46,698 nt of DNA from Bacteroidales bacterium (GCA_024401355.1 JAKSLF010000024.1:1-46698), one strand, 5' to 3'. Shown: positions 7,512 to 16,711, numbered from the stretch's first letter. The notes: generated from the letters alone by a model not told the origin. Translations and numbers: made by a program.

Positions 7512-9431
7512 TTAATAGATGTCGTTGCAATAGTCCCACAGCTTCTTGTAGAACTCGTGGCGTGTGAGAGTGTCAGACGAGCCGATGATGATAAGCTTCA
7601 TACGGGCGCGTGTCATGGCTACATTCATACGTCGGAGGTCGGAGAGGAAACCTATCTGTCCCTCCTCGTTGGCACGCACGAGCGACACCATGATGACATC
7701 GCGTTCCTGTCCCTGGAAGGCATCGACCGTGTTGACCGTAATCTGCTTGTAGAGCGGACGCAGGTAGGCGTTATGCTTGAGGAGCATGCGCAGATACTGT
7801 ACCTGTGCCTTGTAGGGCGAGATGATGCCGAAATCGACCTGTTCGTCGATGAAACGTTTGCGTCCGAACGACTCGATGTAGTCGCAGAGAGTCTTGATCG
7901 TGAGCTTAGCCTCGCCACGGTTGACACGTCCGTAGCTGATGCCGACGAACGACTCGTGCATAGACTGTGCCACGCGTTCGTTGGCGTCCTCGCCATCCTT
8001 GTTGTCCTCGTTGTTGTCTATCTCGATAGAAGAGTTGTCGGTAGAGACCCAAAGGAGTGGATTGTCGACAGCGTCGAAAATAGAGCGGTATTTGACCTCG
8101 GGAGCCGCCTTGAGTTGTCCGTGGTAGAACCAGTCGGACGAGAACTGCATGAGACGTTCGTTCATGCGGTACTGTATGTTGAGGAGTCGGACAACCGAAG
8201 GCTTGTTCTTGGCGATGACCTCCATGAGAGTGCGTGCGAGTCCGCCACGCATAGCCTCGGGTGACTTTATCGTAGGTGGCAGCTGGCAATGGTCGCCGGC
8301 GAAGATGACACGGTCGGCCTTCTGCAGTGCAATCCAGCAGGCAGCCTCGAGAGCCTGGGCAGCCTCGTCGATGAAGAGCGTATGGAAATGCTGTCCGATG
8401 AGAATCTTATTGGCTGAGCCTACGAGAGTAGACGCGATGACGCGGGCACCGTCGAAAAGTGACTGGCGGATGCGCAGTTCGAGTTCGTCGGCCTTGTCGC
8501 GCAGGCGAGCAATCTTTTGGTGGTAGTTCTCGGGGCGTTCTGACGACCTCTTGGAGCGCAGGGCACGTATGTCGCGGCGTACAGCCCAAAGAGCTGGGTA
8601 GTCGGGATGAGCCTCGAAGCGCTTCTCGAAAGTATTTTCGAGCATCTTGTCGGTCACCTTGCTTGGGTTGCCGATGCGGAGGACGCTAATGCCACGGTCG
8701 GACAGCTGTTCGGAGATCCAGTCGACCGCAGTATTGCTTTGTGCGCATACCATCACCTGTGGTTCGCGGCGAAGCACCTCGCTGATAGCCTCGATGAGAG
8801 TAGTTGTCTTGCCGGTGCCAGGAGGTCCGTGTACGATGAGCACATCCTTGGCGCGGACAACATCGCGAACCGCCTGTTCCTGTGAGGCGTTGAGCCAAGG
8901 GAGGCGGATAGGGGAGCTGCTTTCTGCCGAGAAGGCAGGTTGTATATTGCCGTGGAAAATGTCGCGAAGATAGGCGAGACGGTTGTCCTTGGCAGCGATG
9001 ACACGGTTGAGAGCCTCGAACATAAGGCTGAAAGAAGTCTCGTCGAAATTGAGCTGTACGCCGAGGTTGTCGAACCCATTAATCTTGGAGTAGGCATCGA
9101 CAGACGGGAGCGAGATAGCCATAGTGTCGGCAGAGGCGTAGTTGACCGTAGCCGTAAATGGGAGGTAGTTGATAGCCCCGTCGGCCGAAAGCGTGAAGAG
9201 GCATACGGAACGTCCGTATTCGAAATTATGCTCAATCTCGGTGTCGGTACGCCGTGAGAGTTCTACCGTGAAATCGTTGAGTGAACTATAGTATGTACGT
9301 CCGATAGAGACAGGGTACCAGCATTCGCCGCGCTTGACCTTGCGTCCGATGCCGATGACCTCGGAAGCTCGCTTGAACTCTTCCTTGACGTAGTTGTATT
9401 CCTTCTTGAGAAGCTCGAGTTGATGGCGCAT
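7512..9431 (-). CDS. Superfamily 1 helicase (UPF1/SMUBP2-like, DNA2/NAM7 type)
   Basis: This 639-residue cytosolic ATP-dependent helicase probably acts on DNA or RNA. Walker A HGPPGTGKT is at residues 201-209. Motif II is FIDEAAQALE near residue 357. Later motifs include QYRMNERLM, TVDAFQGQERDV and NVAMTRAR near the C-terminus, in the order expected for the SF1B UPF1-like group. The N-terminal 170 residues fit the oligonucleotide-binding region of SMUBP2-like proteins. It sits between the antiporter and the PBP gene with 12-base gaps on each side, so it is probably cotranscribed. Its substrate is not known. Confidence 0.9.
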   Translation of the reverse strand: MRHQLELLKKEYNYVKEEFKRASEVIGIGRKVKRGECWYPVSIGRTYYSSLNDFTVELSRRTDTEIEHNFEYGRSVCLFTLSADGAINYLPFTATVNYASADTMAISLPSVDAYSKINGFDNLGVQLNFDETSFSLMFEALNRVIAAKDNRLAYLRDIFHGNIQPAFSAESSSPIRLPWLNASQEQAVRDVVRAKDVLIVHGPPGTGKTTTLIEAISEVLRREPQVMVCAQSNTAVDWISEQLSDRGISVLRIGNPSKVTDKMLENTFEKRFEAHPDYPALWAVRRDIRALRSKRSSERPENYHQKIARLRDKADELELRIRQSLFDGARVIASTLVGSANKILIGQHFHTLFIDEAAQALEAACWIALQKADRVIFAGDHCQLPPTIKSPEAMRGGLARTLMEVIAKNKPSVVRLLNIQYRMNERLMQFSSDWFYHGQLKAAPEVKYRSIFDAVDNPLLWVSTDNSSIEIDNNEDNKDGEDANERVAQSMHESFVGISYGRVNRGEAKLTIKTLCDYIESFGRKRFIDEQVDFGIISPYKAQVQYLRMLLKHNAYLRPLYKQITVNTVDAFQGQERDVIMVSLVRANEEGQIGFLSDLRRMNVAMTRARMKLIIIGSSDTLTRHEFYKKLWDYCNDIY

Positions 9432-9443
9432 GTCATTTATGGA

Positions 9444-11885
9444 TTAATCTTCGTCGCCGAAGAGATTGCGGAAAATGTTGCGGAAGAAGACACGTACAGG
9501 ACGTTGGATGTCGATGCGGTCGACCGAGAGCGTGTCGAGACCCATATAATGGTTGAGAGCCCTGTCGAAGAGAACACTCTGGTCGGGTTCGTGGTCGCAA
9601 TGGAGCGGGAACGTCATGTTGACCGCCATCTCCTCGTCGAGAGGTTCGGGGAACGAGCCGCTGACGAAGCTTGACTTGCGTGCGCTGGAGAGGAAACGTC
9701 CGACGATAGGCAGAGCCATGTATGCGCCCTGGCCATAGTAGCCTGTGCGGAAATGAATAGCAGGAGTGTCGCTGCCGACCCATGCTCCGGCGACGATGCC
9801 AGGAGTGCAGCAGATGAACCATCCGTCGGCGCTATTCTGTGTAGTACCAGTCTTTCCGGCTATCTCGCCCGTCAGCTTATAGGCAGAGCGTAGGCTGCGT
9901 GCGGTACCGCTGTCGACGACAGCCTTCATCATATCGTTGACATAGATAGCCGTAGCTTCGCTCATGACGCATTCGGGTGATGACGATTCGGCACGGTAGA
10001 GCACCTTGCCGGAGTGGTCTTTGATAGACGTTATCGTGCGAAGGTTGTTGACATAGCCGGCAGTGGCGAAAGCCTGATAAGCCTTGACCATCTCGTAGAG
10101 AGATATTTCGGCCGTGCCGAGAGCGATGCTTGGTACAGACGGGATGTCGCTTTCGATGCCCATGCGATGAGCCATAGATACCACAGCGTCGGGACCAGTC
10201 TGGTTGATGAGGTAGGCCGAAGCCGTGTTGAGACTCTTGGAGAGAGCGCCCTTGAGTGAGTACCATCCGCCATACTTGCCATCGGAATTGCCCGGAGACC
10301 AGTTGCCGTAGGAGCGTCGTACATTCTCAATGTAGGTAGTAGGGCTCACGCCATTTTCGAGAGCCGTAGCATAGACGATAGGCTTGAACGTAGAGCCTAC
10401 CTGTCGACGGGTGTAGACGTGGTCGGTCTGTGACAGGTGTCGGTTGATGCCTCCAACCCAGGCGAGAACATCGCCATTGGAAGGATTGACAGCGAGGAAG
10501 CCAGCATTCTGTACCGTGATAGCAGCACGGACGGAATCGGCAGGAGACATGACGACAGTCTCGGTGCCGTTGGCAGTATATGCAGTCATCTCGATAGCTC
10601 TGTTCATGCGAGCCTCGATGGTGTCGGCAGGGAAATTGTGTCGCTTCATGTAGCGGTAGCGTTCGGAACGTTCGTATGCCTTGGTGTAGATAGACGTGCG
10701 TTCGCCCCAAGGCTCCTTGCCCTTCCATTGTTCGTTGAACGCCTTTTGCACGGCGGTGAGGTGGGCACTTACGGCAGACTCGGCATACTGCTGGAGTCGG
10801 GAATTGAGAGTAGTGTGAATCTCGAGACCATCGGTATATATATTATAGGTGTCTTCGCCGTAGAGATCGTCGAGAATATGTTGAGCCTCCTGAGCGACCA
10901 TATATCTGAAGAATATAGCGATGCCGCTTTCGTTGTCGACGCGGTTGTATTTCAGACCGAGAGGAGCCGCCTGGAACGTCTCGAGCTTAGTGGAGTCGAT
11001 ATATCCGGCCTTAGCCATTCGTGAGAGGACGACGTTGCGTCGGGCGAGAGACTGCTCGGGATGTTTATGAGGGTTGTAGGCAGTATTGGCTGCGAGCATA
11101 CCGACAAGAGTAGCGGCAGCAGGTGGTTCGAGCCACTTGGCCTTGCGAGAGAAGAAACGCTGTGAGGCGGCTTCGATGCCGTAGACATTTTCGCCAAAAG
11201 GAACAGTATTGAGATAGAGATTGAGAATCTCGCTTTTAGAGTAGACCTCTTCGAGACGTTGTGCGATGATAATCTCCTTGATCTTTGCCACGGGATAGGT
11301 CAGAGGTCCCAATGACTTGCGAGGGTAGAGGTTCTTGGCGAGCTGCTGGCTGATAGTAGAGCCGCCGCCCTGGCTGAAATCGAAAAGAAGGAACGTTTTG
11401 AAGATGACACGGAGAGCGCTCTGTGCATCGACACCGTTATGTTCGAAGAAACGGCTGTCTTCGGTAGCGATGAGAGCGTTGATGACATTGGCGGAGATGC
11501 CGGTGCTATCGACGCTGATGCGGTTTTGCTTGTAGATGCGTCCCATCTGGATATTGTCGGACGAAAAGATGGTTGACGCGTCGGCAGTATTGATGGCACG
11601 TAGTTCGCTATTTGTTGGTATATGTCCGAAAGCCCCCATGTAGACAAGGGCAATGAGGAGGACCGTCAGGAAGATGATGTGTCCAAGAACCTTGCCTATA
11701 TTGATGAGCCAACGCTTCTTGGGGTTCGGGTTGTCGGAAGGGAAATATAGTGGCTTGGCGACCTTGAGAACATAGGGCTTGACGGCAGCCCAGCGAGCAG
11801 AGATGGCGCTGAGGGCTGGAGCGAGAGCCTTAGTCAGTCGTTGGTAGAGACCTGTGAAAAATGAAGTTATGCTTGAGTGAGTCAT
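9444..11885 (-). CDS. Class A penicillin-binding protein (PBP1a-like)
   Basis: This 813-residue bifunctional peptidoglycan synthase polymerises lipid II and cross-links stem peptides outside the inner membrane. One membrane anchor is at about residues 66-84. The glycosyltransferase domain has TEDSRFFEHNG (catalytic Glu142) and GGSTISQQLAKNLYPR. The transpeptidase domain has the nucleophile motif STFK (Ser498), SLN in SKSLNTASAYL, and KTG in GKTGTTQNSADGW. All active-site motifs are intact and length is normal. There are about 65 residues of cytoplasmic N-terminal region. It is 28 bases downstream of the LRR lipoprotein gene and 12 upstream of the helicase gene. Confidence 0.93.
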   Translation of the reverse strand: MTHSSITSFFTGLYQRLTKALAPALSAISARWAAVKPYVLKVAKPLYFPSDNPNPKKRWLINIGKVLGHIIFLTVLLIALVYMGAFGHIPTNSELRAINTADASTIFSSDNIQMGRIYKQNRISVDSTGISANVINALIATEDSRFFEHNGVDAQSALRVIFKTFLLFDFSQGGGSTISQQLAKNLYPRKSLGPLTYPVAKIKEIIIAQRLEEVYSKSEILNLYLNTVPFGENVYGIEAASQRFFSRKAKWLEPPAAATLVGMLAANTAYNPHKHPEQSLARRNVVLSRMAKAGYIDSTKLETFQAAPLGLKYNRVDNESGIAIFFRYMVAQEAQHILDDLYGEDTYNIYTDGLEIHTTLNSRLQQYAESAVSAHLTAVQKAFNEQWKGKEPWGERTSIYTKAYERSERYRYMKRHNFPADTIEARMNRAIEMTAYTANGTETVVMSPADSVRAAITVQNAGFLAVNPSNGDVLAWVGGINRHLSQTDHVYTRRQVGSTFKPIVYATALENGVSPTTYIENVRRSYGNWSPGNSDGKYGGWYSLKGALSKSLNTASAYLINQTGPDAVVSMAHRMGIESDIPSVPSIALGTAEISLYEMVKAYQAFATAGYVNNLRTITSIKDHSGKVLYRAESSSPECVMSEATAIYVNDMMKAVVDSGTARSLRSAYKLTGEIAGKTGTTQNSADGWFICCTPGIVAGAWVGSDTPAIHFRTGYYGQGAYMALPIVGRFLSSARKSSFVSGSFPEPLDEEMAVNMTFPLHCDHEPDQSVLFDRALNHYMGLDTLSVDRIDIQRPVRVFFRNIFRNLFGDED

Positions 11886-11913
11886 CTGTTGTCAGTTGAA
11901 AAAGCTAAAAGAA

Positions 11914-12891
11914 TCAATGAGTGAAAGAAACGCCAGGGTCGGTTTCGAGAGTGACGAGTTGGGAGACGTCGAAATCGGAATCGACCTTGATTTGTGATAT
12001 ATTATTGCCATAGCATGAAATCTGTTGAACAGCCAGATTGTTGCTAAGGTCGAGAGAGCTAAGGTTGTTGTTGGAGCAATCGATGTAGACCAGTCGTCCG
12101 CATCGGCTGAGGTCGAGTGATTGGAGGTTGCAGCGTTGGCAGTTGATAGTATTGATGTAGTTGGCATCATACTTCTTGCCGGAGCCGAAATTGATAGACG
12201 TGAGGTTGGGGCAGGCGTGGCAGTCGAGATAGCGTACCTCGGCATTGTTAGTAAGGTCGAGGCTGGCGATCTGTGATTCGGAGATATCGATATCGGTGAG
12301 CATGGGGTTCTTGCTGAGGTCGAGTTTTGAGATTATGAGATGAGTGGCCTTGAAATAGCGGAGTGAGGGGAATAGTTCGATGCCTTCGAAAGAGATAGGC
12401 TTGTCGAGGTGTTCGAGTTCGGTTACATCGATAGCGATGATATCGTCGACCTCAAGTCCCTGGAGAATGCCGTCGTGGTTCTTGTCGAAATGCGAGAGGC
12501 AGAAATCCATGAAGAGGTAGTCGGGCATGGCGAAATGAGAGTCGACAATGATGGAAGCCGACGTCTTGAACCCTTGTTGCTCGATGCCGTTGCAGAGGTT
12601 GCATGTTATGACGACAGAGCCGACCTTGTGTGCAGTAAGGACAGCATAGTAGTGGTTGTCGGGGTCGGGTTCGACCGAGACCACGGAAGGGTCGGATGAA
12701 GTCCAGATAGCCATTGGCGGGATGCCGGAATTGGAGCCTTCGGGGTAGAACATGAGGTGCATGTTCATAGTGTCGGCGACAGCCATAGACTCGCGATGGT
12801 ATTCGAGGTAGACATCGCGGAGGAACTTATGTTTGGAGTCGTCGGTACACTGGGAGAAAGCGAACAAAGAGACAAGGCATAAACACGACAT
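11914..12891 (-). CDS. Leucine-rich-repeat lipoprotein with EF-hand-like loop
   Basis: This protein of about 325 residues is predicted to be a surface or periplasmic lipoprotein. The start MSCLCLVSLFAFSQCTDD gives a hydrophobic signal with a possible lipobox Cys15. An in-frame TTG at 12948 would add 19 residues that read through a palindrome, so the start is uncertain. After the signal comes an Ig-like stretch (WTSSDPSVVSVEPD), then an EF-hand-type loop DKNHDGILQGLE with acidic residues at positions 1, 5 and 12. The C-terminal half has short leucine-rich repeats of about 21 residues (LDLSKNPMLTDI, LDLTNNAEVRYL, LDLSRCGRLVYI, LDLSNNLAVQQI). It lies between an unknown exported protein and the PBP gene. 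No enzymatic function is apparent; protein-protein binding is likely. Confidence 0.75.
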   Translation of the reverse strand: MSCLCLVSLFAFSQCTDDSKHKFLRDVYLEYHRESMAVADTMNMHLMFYPEGSNSGIPPMAIWTSSDPSVVSVEPDPDNHYYAVLTAHKVGSVVITCNLCNGIEQQGFKTSASIIVDSHFAMPDYLFMDFCLSHFDKNHDGILQGLEVDDIIAIDVTELEHLDKPISFEGIELFPSLRYFKATHLIISKLDLSKNPMLTDIDISESQIASLDLTNNAEVRYLDCHACPNLTSINFGSGKKYDANYINTINCQRCNLQSLDLSRCGRLVYIDCSNNNLSSLDLSNNLAVQQISCYGNNISQIKVDSDFDVSQLVTLETDPGVSFTH

Positions 12892-12914
12892 GAGACGCAG
12901 CTGGGCTGCGTCTC
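12892..12914. repeat. Perfect palindrome GAGACGCAGC/GCTGCGTCTC at a gene start
   Basis: A 10-bp inverted repeat with a 3-base loop directly abuts the ATG at 12891. Its outer arms GAGACG/CGTCTC match those of the split palindromes in the two 3' cassettes (near 2710-2781 and 4473-4538). It may be a small mobile palindromic repeat. As RNA it would place a strong hairpin over the ribosome site. Confidence 0.7.
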
Positions 12915-12960
12915 TTGAGAGTCGTAATATGTAGCTTAAAAAACTCAAAGCATTATAGCA

Positions 12961-13824
12961 TTATTTCTTGCCCATCTTCTTGAGGTCGGAACCGAGGAGA
13001 CGGTCTGGAGTCTTCTTGTCGATATTGTGGTAGTCGAAGTAGTAGACCTCGCTATCGTCGGCACCGATGATCATCTTGAAGCAGCGGGTGTTGGCCTTAG
13101 CGACTTCAGGTCCGACCTTATGGAGGAAGACGATATCCTTTTCAGAATTCTCGATAGCGGCAGTCACGTCGTCGGCAGTCACGAACTTGAACTTGTAAGG
13201 ATAGATAGCGGCAACGGCCTTTTCAGACTGGAGGCTCTTCTCGAGATCTTCCTTGACAAGGTAGAGAGTCTTTCCGGCGAGGCTCTTAGTATTCTTATTA
13301 TAATAGGTAAGAGGTTTGTCGGCATACTTCTTGAGAATAGAAGGATCGTTCTTGATCATGTTGACATGCTTCTCGACGAAGCGAACGAAAGCCGTCAGCT
13401 TATAGACATAATTCTGGTCGACCACGCTAGCGTAGGCGAGTGGGATAGAGATAAGGTCGGGCATAGTGTTGACCTTAGTCTTCTCCTTGCCCATGAGGAG
13501 GCTGAGGTAAGTGTAGCGAGCCTTAGTCTTATCCTTTTCGTAAGTCACGGTAGTAGTAGTGAGGAAAGAGTAGGAAGGGTTTGTACGCTTGGCTTCGAAC
13601 TCCTTGCGAGAGATGATATCGTATTTAGTGAGGTTCCATTCCTTCTCCATCACCTTTTTGATTTTGATGTTGAAATCGCTGAGGATGTTGTCATCGAGAA
13701 CGACGAGAGTACGAGTGTCGTCGAGGTTGCTGTAGTCTTCGGCCGTTGGGACAGAGCTTTGTGCGAACGAAGCTGTGAAGGCGAAGCAGCATGCTGCGAG
13801 TGCGGAGATAATATTTTTCTTCAT
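12961..13824 (-). CDS. Exported protein of unknown function
   Basis: This 287-residue protein begins with a clear signal peptide (MKKNIISALAACCFAFTASFA, cleaved before QS). I chose the ATG at 13824 because the upstream extension has no sense as a leader and a promoter lies at 13853-13883. The mature part is mixed alpha/beta, rich in lysine, with no motif I recognise. It has an internal stretch (TRTLVVLDDNILSDFNIKIKKVMEKEW) resembling a protein of the Bacteroidales periplasm of unknown role. It is followed by the LRR lipoprotein and preceded by a coiled-coil membrane protein, suggesting an envelope function. Confidence 0.75.
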   Translation of the reverse strand: MKKNIISALAACCFAFTASFAQSSVPTAEDYSNLDDTRTLVVLDDNILSDFNIKIKKVMEKEWNLTKYDIISRKEFEAKRTNPSYSFLTTTTVTYEKDKTKARYTYLSLLMGKEKTKVNTMPDLISIPLAYASVVDQNYVYKLTAFVRFVEKHVNMIKNDPSILKKYADKPLTYYNKNTKSLAGKTLYLVKEDLEKSLQSEKAVAAIYPYKFKFVTADDVTAAIENSEKDIVFLHKVGPEVAKANTRCFKMIIGADDSEVYYFDYHNIDKKTPDRLLGSDLKKMGKK

Positions 13825-13852
13825 ATTCTTGAAAGTTTTGAAGTGTAAAATA

Positions 13853-13883
13853 CAAATATATATGACATCAAACAGATGAGCAA
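13853..13883 (-). promoter_or_regulatory. Promoter for the exported-protein gene
   Basis: Minus-strand TATATTTG (13860-13853) is preceded by TTG (13883-13881) with a 20-base spacer. It gives this gene and the LRR/PBP/helicase/antiporter run their own promoter, independent of the coiled-coil gene upstream. Confidence 0.65.
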
Positions 13884-13895
13884 TAATCGTACCAA

Positions 13896-14759
13896 TTATT
13901 TGATAGTCCAAGAGCCTTTAGCGATGCGTTCGCCCTGGCAGAAGATCTCGATATCGTATGTGCCGGCCATGAGTTCGCCGGAGTCGACCTTGTAGACGAT
14001 ATAGCTAGTAGTCTCTTCTCCTCCATATTCGACCTCGCGCATAGCGGAGAAATTGATCTGTGAATCCTCGTACTTGAAGAGATCGTCCTTGGAGTGCATG
14101 AGGAGCTGTCCGTCGGGGCGAGTCAGTCGGAGGTAGACCTTCTTCATGCCGACCTGTGCGCTGACATTCTTGTCGATGATGAAATTGACCACCACCTTGG
14201 CAATCTTGGAGATGGAAGTAGTCTTCTTCTCCTTGTTGGTCAGTCCGTCGGTGGACGTCACCTTAGCCTCGAGCCGGGAGGCTATTTCGACCTGTTGGGC
14301 GAGAGACTGGTTTTGGCTCTGGAGAGCGTTGTATGACTGCTTGACGCGTGCCACCTGATCCTTCATCTCGTTGTTTTCCTGAGTGAGTCGGATGTTGGTC
14401 TGGTTGAGCGAGTCGATCTGCACGACGAAAGTGCGCATTACGGTGCGGAGAGTTGTGAGCTCGCCCTGGAGTTCCTTGATGCGTCGGGCGTTGGTAGCCT
14501 TGACAGTCTTGAGCTCTTCCTGGAGTTGTGCTACACGTTCGCGTTCCTGGTCGAGTTTCTCGTTGAGGTCGGTATCGTAGCGTCGGAGAGAGTCGTAGTC
14601 GAGGTAGAGGTCCTGATAGTCGTTGAGGAGGTTTTCCTTTTCTTCAGTAAAGACGTCGACCATTTCCTGCATGTCGGAGTGGCTCTTGATGAGCAGGCCG
14701 GCGAGGATGAGAGTGACAACTCCGATGGCGGCGATTATTATAATAGTGCTTTTTTTCAC
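13896..14759 (-). CDS. Membrane-anchored coiled-coil protein, unknown function
   Basis: This 287-residue protein has one N-terminal membrane segment (about residues 5-24) followed by a long coiled coil from about 30 to 165 with heptad-like leucines and many Glu/Lys/Arg. The C-terminal 110 residues form a beta-rich domain containing KKVYLRLTRPDGQLL and GTYDIEIFCQGERIAKGSW. The layout, anchor plus coil plus globular C-terminus, suggests an envelope scaffold, but I do not recognise a named family. On the minus strand a TATCTTTG box (14803-14796) lies upstream with only a weak -33 element. The downstream gene has its own promoter. Confidence 0.8.
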   Translation of the reverse strand: MKKSTIIIIAAIGVVTLILAGLLIKSHSDMQEMVDVFTEEKENLLNDYQDLYLDYDSLRRYDTDLNEKLDQERERVAQLQEELKTVKATNARRIKELQGELTTLRTVMRTFVVQIDSLNQTNIRLTQENNEMKDQVARVKQSYNALQSQNQSLAQQVEIASRLEAKVTSTDGLTNKEKKTTSISKIAKVVVNFIIDKNVSAQVGMKKVYLRLTRPDGQLLMHSKDDLFKYEDSQINFSAMREVEYGGEETTSYIVYKVDSGELMAGTYDIEIFCQGERIAKGSWTIK

Positions 14760-14842
14760 TTGTTGTATCTGTTAGAATTATTGATATTTGCGATGCAAAG
14801 ATAATATATAATTACGAATTACGAAAAACGAAATACGAAAAG

Positions 14843-15319
14843 TCAGGCTTCGTCGGCTTCGAACCTTTTGTGGAGTGCGGAGTAGAGATTGTTGACTAGG
14901 TCGTCGTGCTGCTGTGGAGTGAGGTTGGGGTGCAGGTCGCGGAGCTGTGAATCGATAGCGTCGATGATGAACTCGTTGGGTTCGCCACACAGAGAACAAC
15001 CTCCAAAGAAATCCTCGGCTACATAGCCCTTGTCGTGGAAGAAAGAGTAGAAATGGTCGAGGAGAGGAGCCTCGACATCGCCAGCCTTGGAGGCGTTGAG
15101 AGCAGCGAGAGCCTCATCTTCGGGACAAGGACGGAAGCGAGGGACGACCTGACCATTGGGGAGAGTGACATTCTCGAAAAACATATCCTTGGGACGGACC
15201 CATAGAGCCATGTCCTTGTAGAGAGCCTGGTAGACAATCATGGGTTCGAGCGACTCGCTATGTTTGGCTTCGCCGATGATGCGGTAGTAGTTACCTTTAT
15301 AATGCTGAAAATATTGCAT
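14843..15319 (-). CDS. DUF1653 family protein
   Basis: This 158-residue cytosolic protein has an N-terminal DUF1653 domain (about residues 5-67). The diagnostic pattern is HYKGNYYRIIGEAKHSE, followed by PMIVYQALY, LWVRPKDMF and PRF. The domain is a small fold of unknown role, often found alone in bacteria. The C-terminal 90 residues are acidic and helical, with a CSLCGEPNE motif that has two cysteines. Nothing around it suggests a specific pathway. Family assignment is secure; function is not. Confidence 0.85.
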   Translation of the reverse strand: MQYFQHYKGNYYRIIGEAKHSESLEPMIVYQALYKDMALWVRPKDMFFENVTLPNGQVVPRFRPCPEDEALAALNASKAGDVEAPLLDHFYSFFHDKGYVAEDFFGGCSLCGEPNEFIIDAIDSQLRDLHPNLTPQQHDDLVNNLYSALHKRFEADEA

Positions 15320-15379
15320 GTTTTTTATCTTGCTTATAATCGAAAAATCTCTGTGAAAGACGTCTTCCTTTGCTTGCTT

Positions 15380-15412
15380 ATCCCTACGGCATCCCTACGG
15401 TATCCTTACGGA
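15380..15412. repeat. Three 11-bp tandem repeats, ATCCYTACGGY
   Basis: Units begin at 15380, 15391 and 15402 and read ATCCCTACGGC, ATCCCTACGGT and ATCCTTACGG. The last overlaps a small hairpin CCTTAC/GTAAGG (15404-15409 and 15416-15421). They lie in the 138-base gap between the nucleoside transporter and the DUF1653 gene. No promoter was clear in this gap. Confidence 0.65.
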
Positions 15413-15457
15413 AAAGTAAGGTGTGCTTAAGAGTAGCTTGAAGGTTCGATAAAAAGG

Positions 15458-16711
15458 TCATTTCTTGTATCGAAACAAGATGGCAAAAGCGATAGCCACG
15501 ACAAGCGAGTAGGAAGCGAAGATAGTCCAGACGGTAGTCCAGTCGCCGACCTGAAGACCGTTGACATTGGACGTGAAATGGTTGACCACGGCCTGTGCGG
15601 CGAGAGTTCCTATAGTAGCTCCGAGACCGTTAGTCATGAGCATGAACAGACCTTGGGCGCTGGAACGCATGGCTGGTCCGGCCTCGTTGTTGACGAAGAG
15701 AGAACCTGATATGTTGAAGAAATCGAAAGCGATGCCATAGACAACCATTGAGAGAGCCAGATAGAGGACACCAGGCATCGTTGGATAGCCGATAGCGAAG
15801 AGTCCGAAACGAGCGACCCACGAGAGCATGGCGATGAGAACGACACGCTTGATGCCGAAGCGCTTGAGGCAGAACGGAATGAGGAGAATGCAGAGAGTCT
15901 CGGACAACTGTGAGAGAGAGATGAGGAGGTTGGAATGTTCGACGAAGAAAGATCCGGCGAAAGCATCATCGGCAGCGAAACTCTGAATGAAAGGGCTAGC
16001 GTAGCCGTTGGTGATCTGGAGAGAAACTCCGAGGAACATAGCGAAGATGAAGAACATGAGCATCTTCGGGTTGCGGAAAAGAGAGAACGCCTTTAGTCCG
16101 AACGCCTCGGTCATAGAAGTCTTTCTGTCTGACTTGTCGGACACAGGACAAGCAGGGAGCGAGAGAGCGTAAAGGGCGAGCAGGACGCCCCATGCGGCGC
16201 TGACGAAAAACTGAAGCGGAGTGCGTTGCAGCTGGAGGACATCGACGATAATCATCGACACGATGAATCCGATAGTGCCGAACGTGCGGATAGGTGGAAA
16301 ACTAGCGATAGTATCGAGGTGTGCCTTTTCGAGAGCATTATATGAGACGGAATAGGACAACGCGATAGTAGGCATGTAGAAAGCGACCGCCATCATATAG
16401 AAAGGGAAAATGTCGCTCATGCTGAGTTGTGGAGTAGTAAGTCCGACATAGCCGACATAGAACATGAGAGTGGCCGAGATAGCATGGCAGAGGCTGAGGA
16501 GCTTCTGGGCAGGAATCCAGCGGTCGGCGACGATGCCCATGAGAGCAGGCATGAAGATGGAAACGACACCTTGTACGGAATAGAAAGAACCTATGTTGTC
16601 GCCAAGGTTGACACTAGCGAGGTAGCCACCCATAGAGGTGAGGTAAGCGCCCCAGACAGCGAACTGCATCCAGTTCATGATGATGAGGCGGAGTTTGATA
16701 TTGCTATTCAT
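15458..16711 (-). CDS. Nucleoside:H+ symporter, NupG/XapB-type MFS permease
   Basis: This 417-residue inner-membrane protein has about 12 hydrophobic segments and belongs to the nucleoside:H+ symporter family of the major facilitator superfamily. The opening LRLIIMNWMQFAVWGAYLTSMGGYL is typical of NupG-like carriers. The loop MGIVADRWIPAQKLL matches the family's GxxADR signature. The central loop is short. It is expected to import nucleosides or deoxynucleosides with protons. The gene begins the minus-strand block and stands alone between two intergenic gaps. Which nucleosides it takes cannot be told. Confidence 0.87.
   Translation of the reverse strand: MNSNIKLRLIIMNWMQFAVWGAYLTSMGGYLASVNLGDNIGSFYSVQGVVSIFMPALMGIVADRWIPAQKLLSLCHAISATLMFYVGYVGLTTPQLSMSDIFPFYMMAVAFYMPTIALSYSVSYNALEKAHLDTIASFPPIRTFGTIGFIVSMIIVDVLQLQRTPLQFFVSAAWGVLLALYALSLPACPVSDKSDRKTSMTEAFGLKAFSLFRNPKMLMFFIFAMFLGVSLQITNGYASPFIQSFAADDAFAGSFFVEHSNLLISLSQLSETLCILLIPFCLKRFGIKRVVLIAMLSWVARFGLFAIGYPTMPGVLYLALSMVVYGIAFDFFNISGSLFVNNEAGPAMRSSAQGLFMLMTNGLGATIGTLAAQAVVNHFTSNVNGLQVGDWTTVWTIFASYSLVVAIAFAILFRYKK

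Noticed and set aside
7479-8264. Long plus-strand frame of 261 codons
   Set aside because: It lies antisense to the helicase gene, whose protein has clear SF1 motifs. The frame is a by-product of GC-rich codons.
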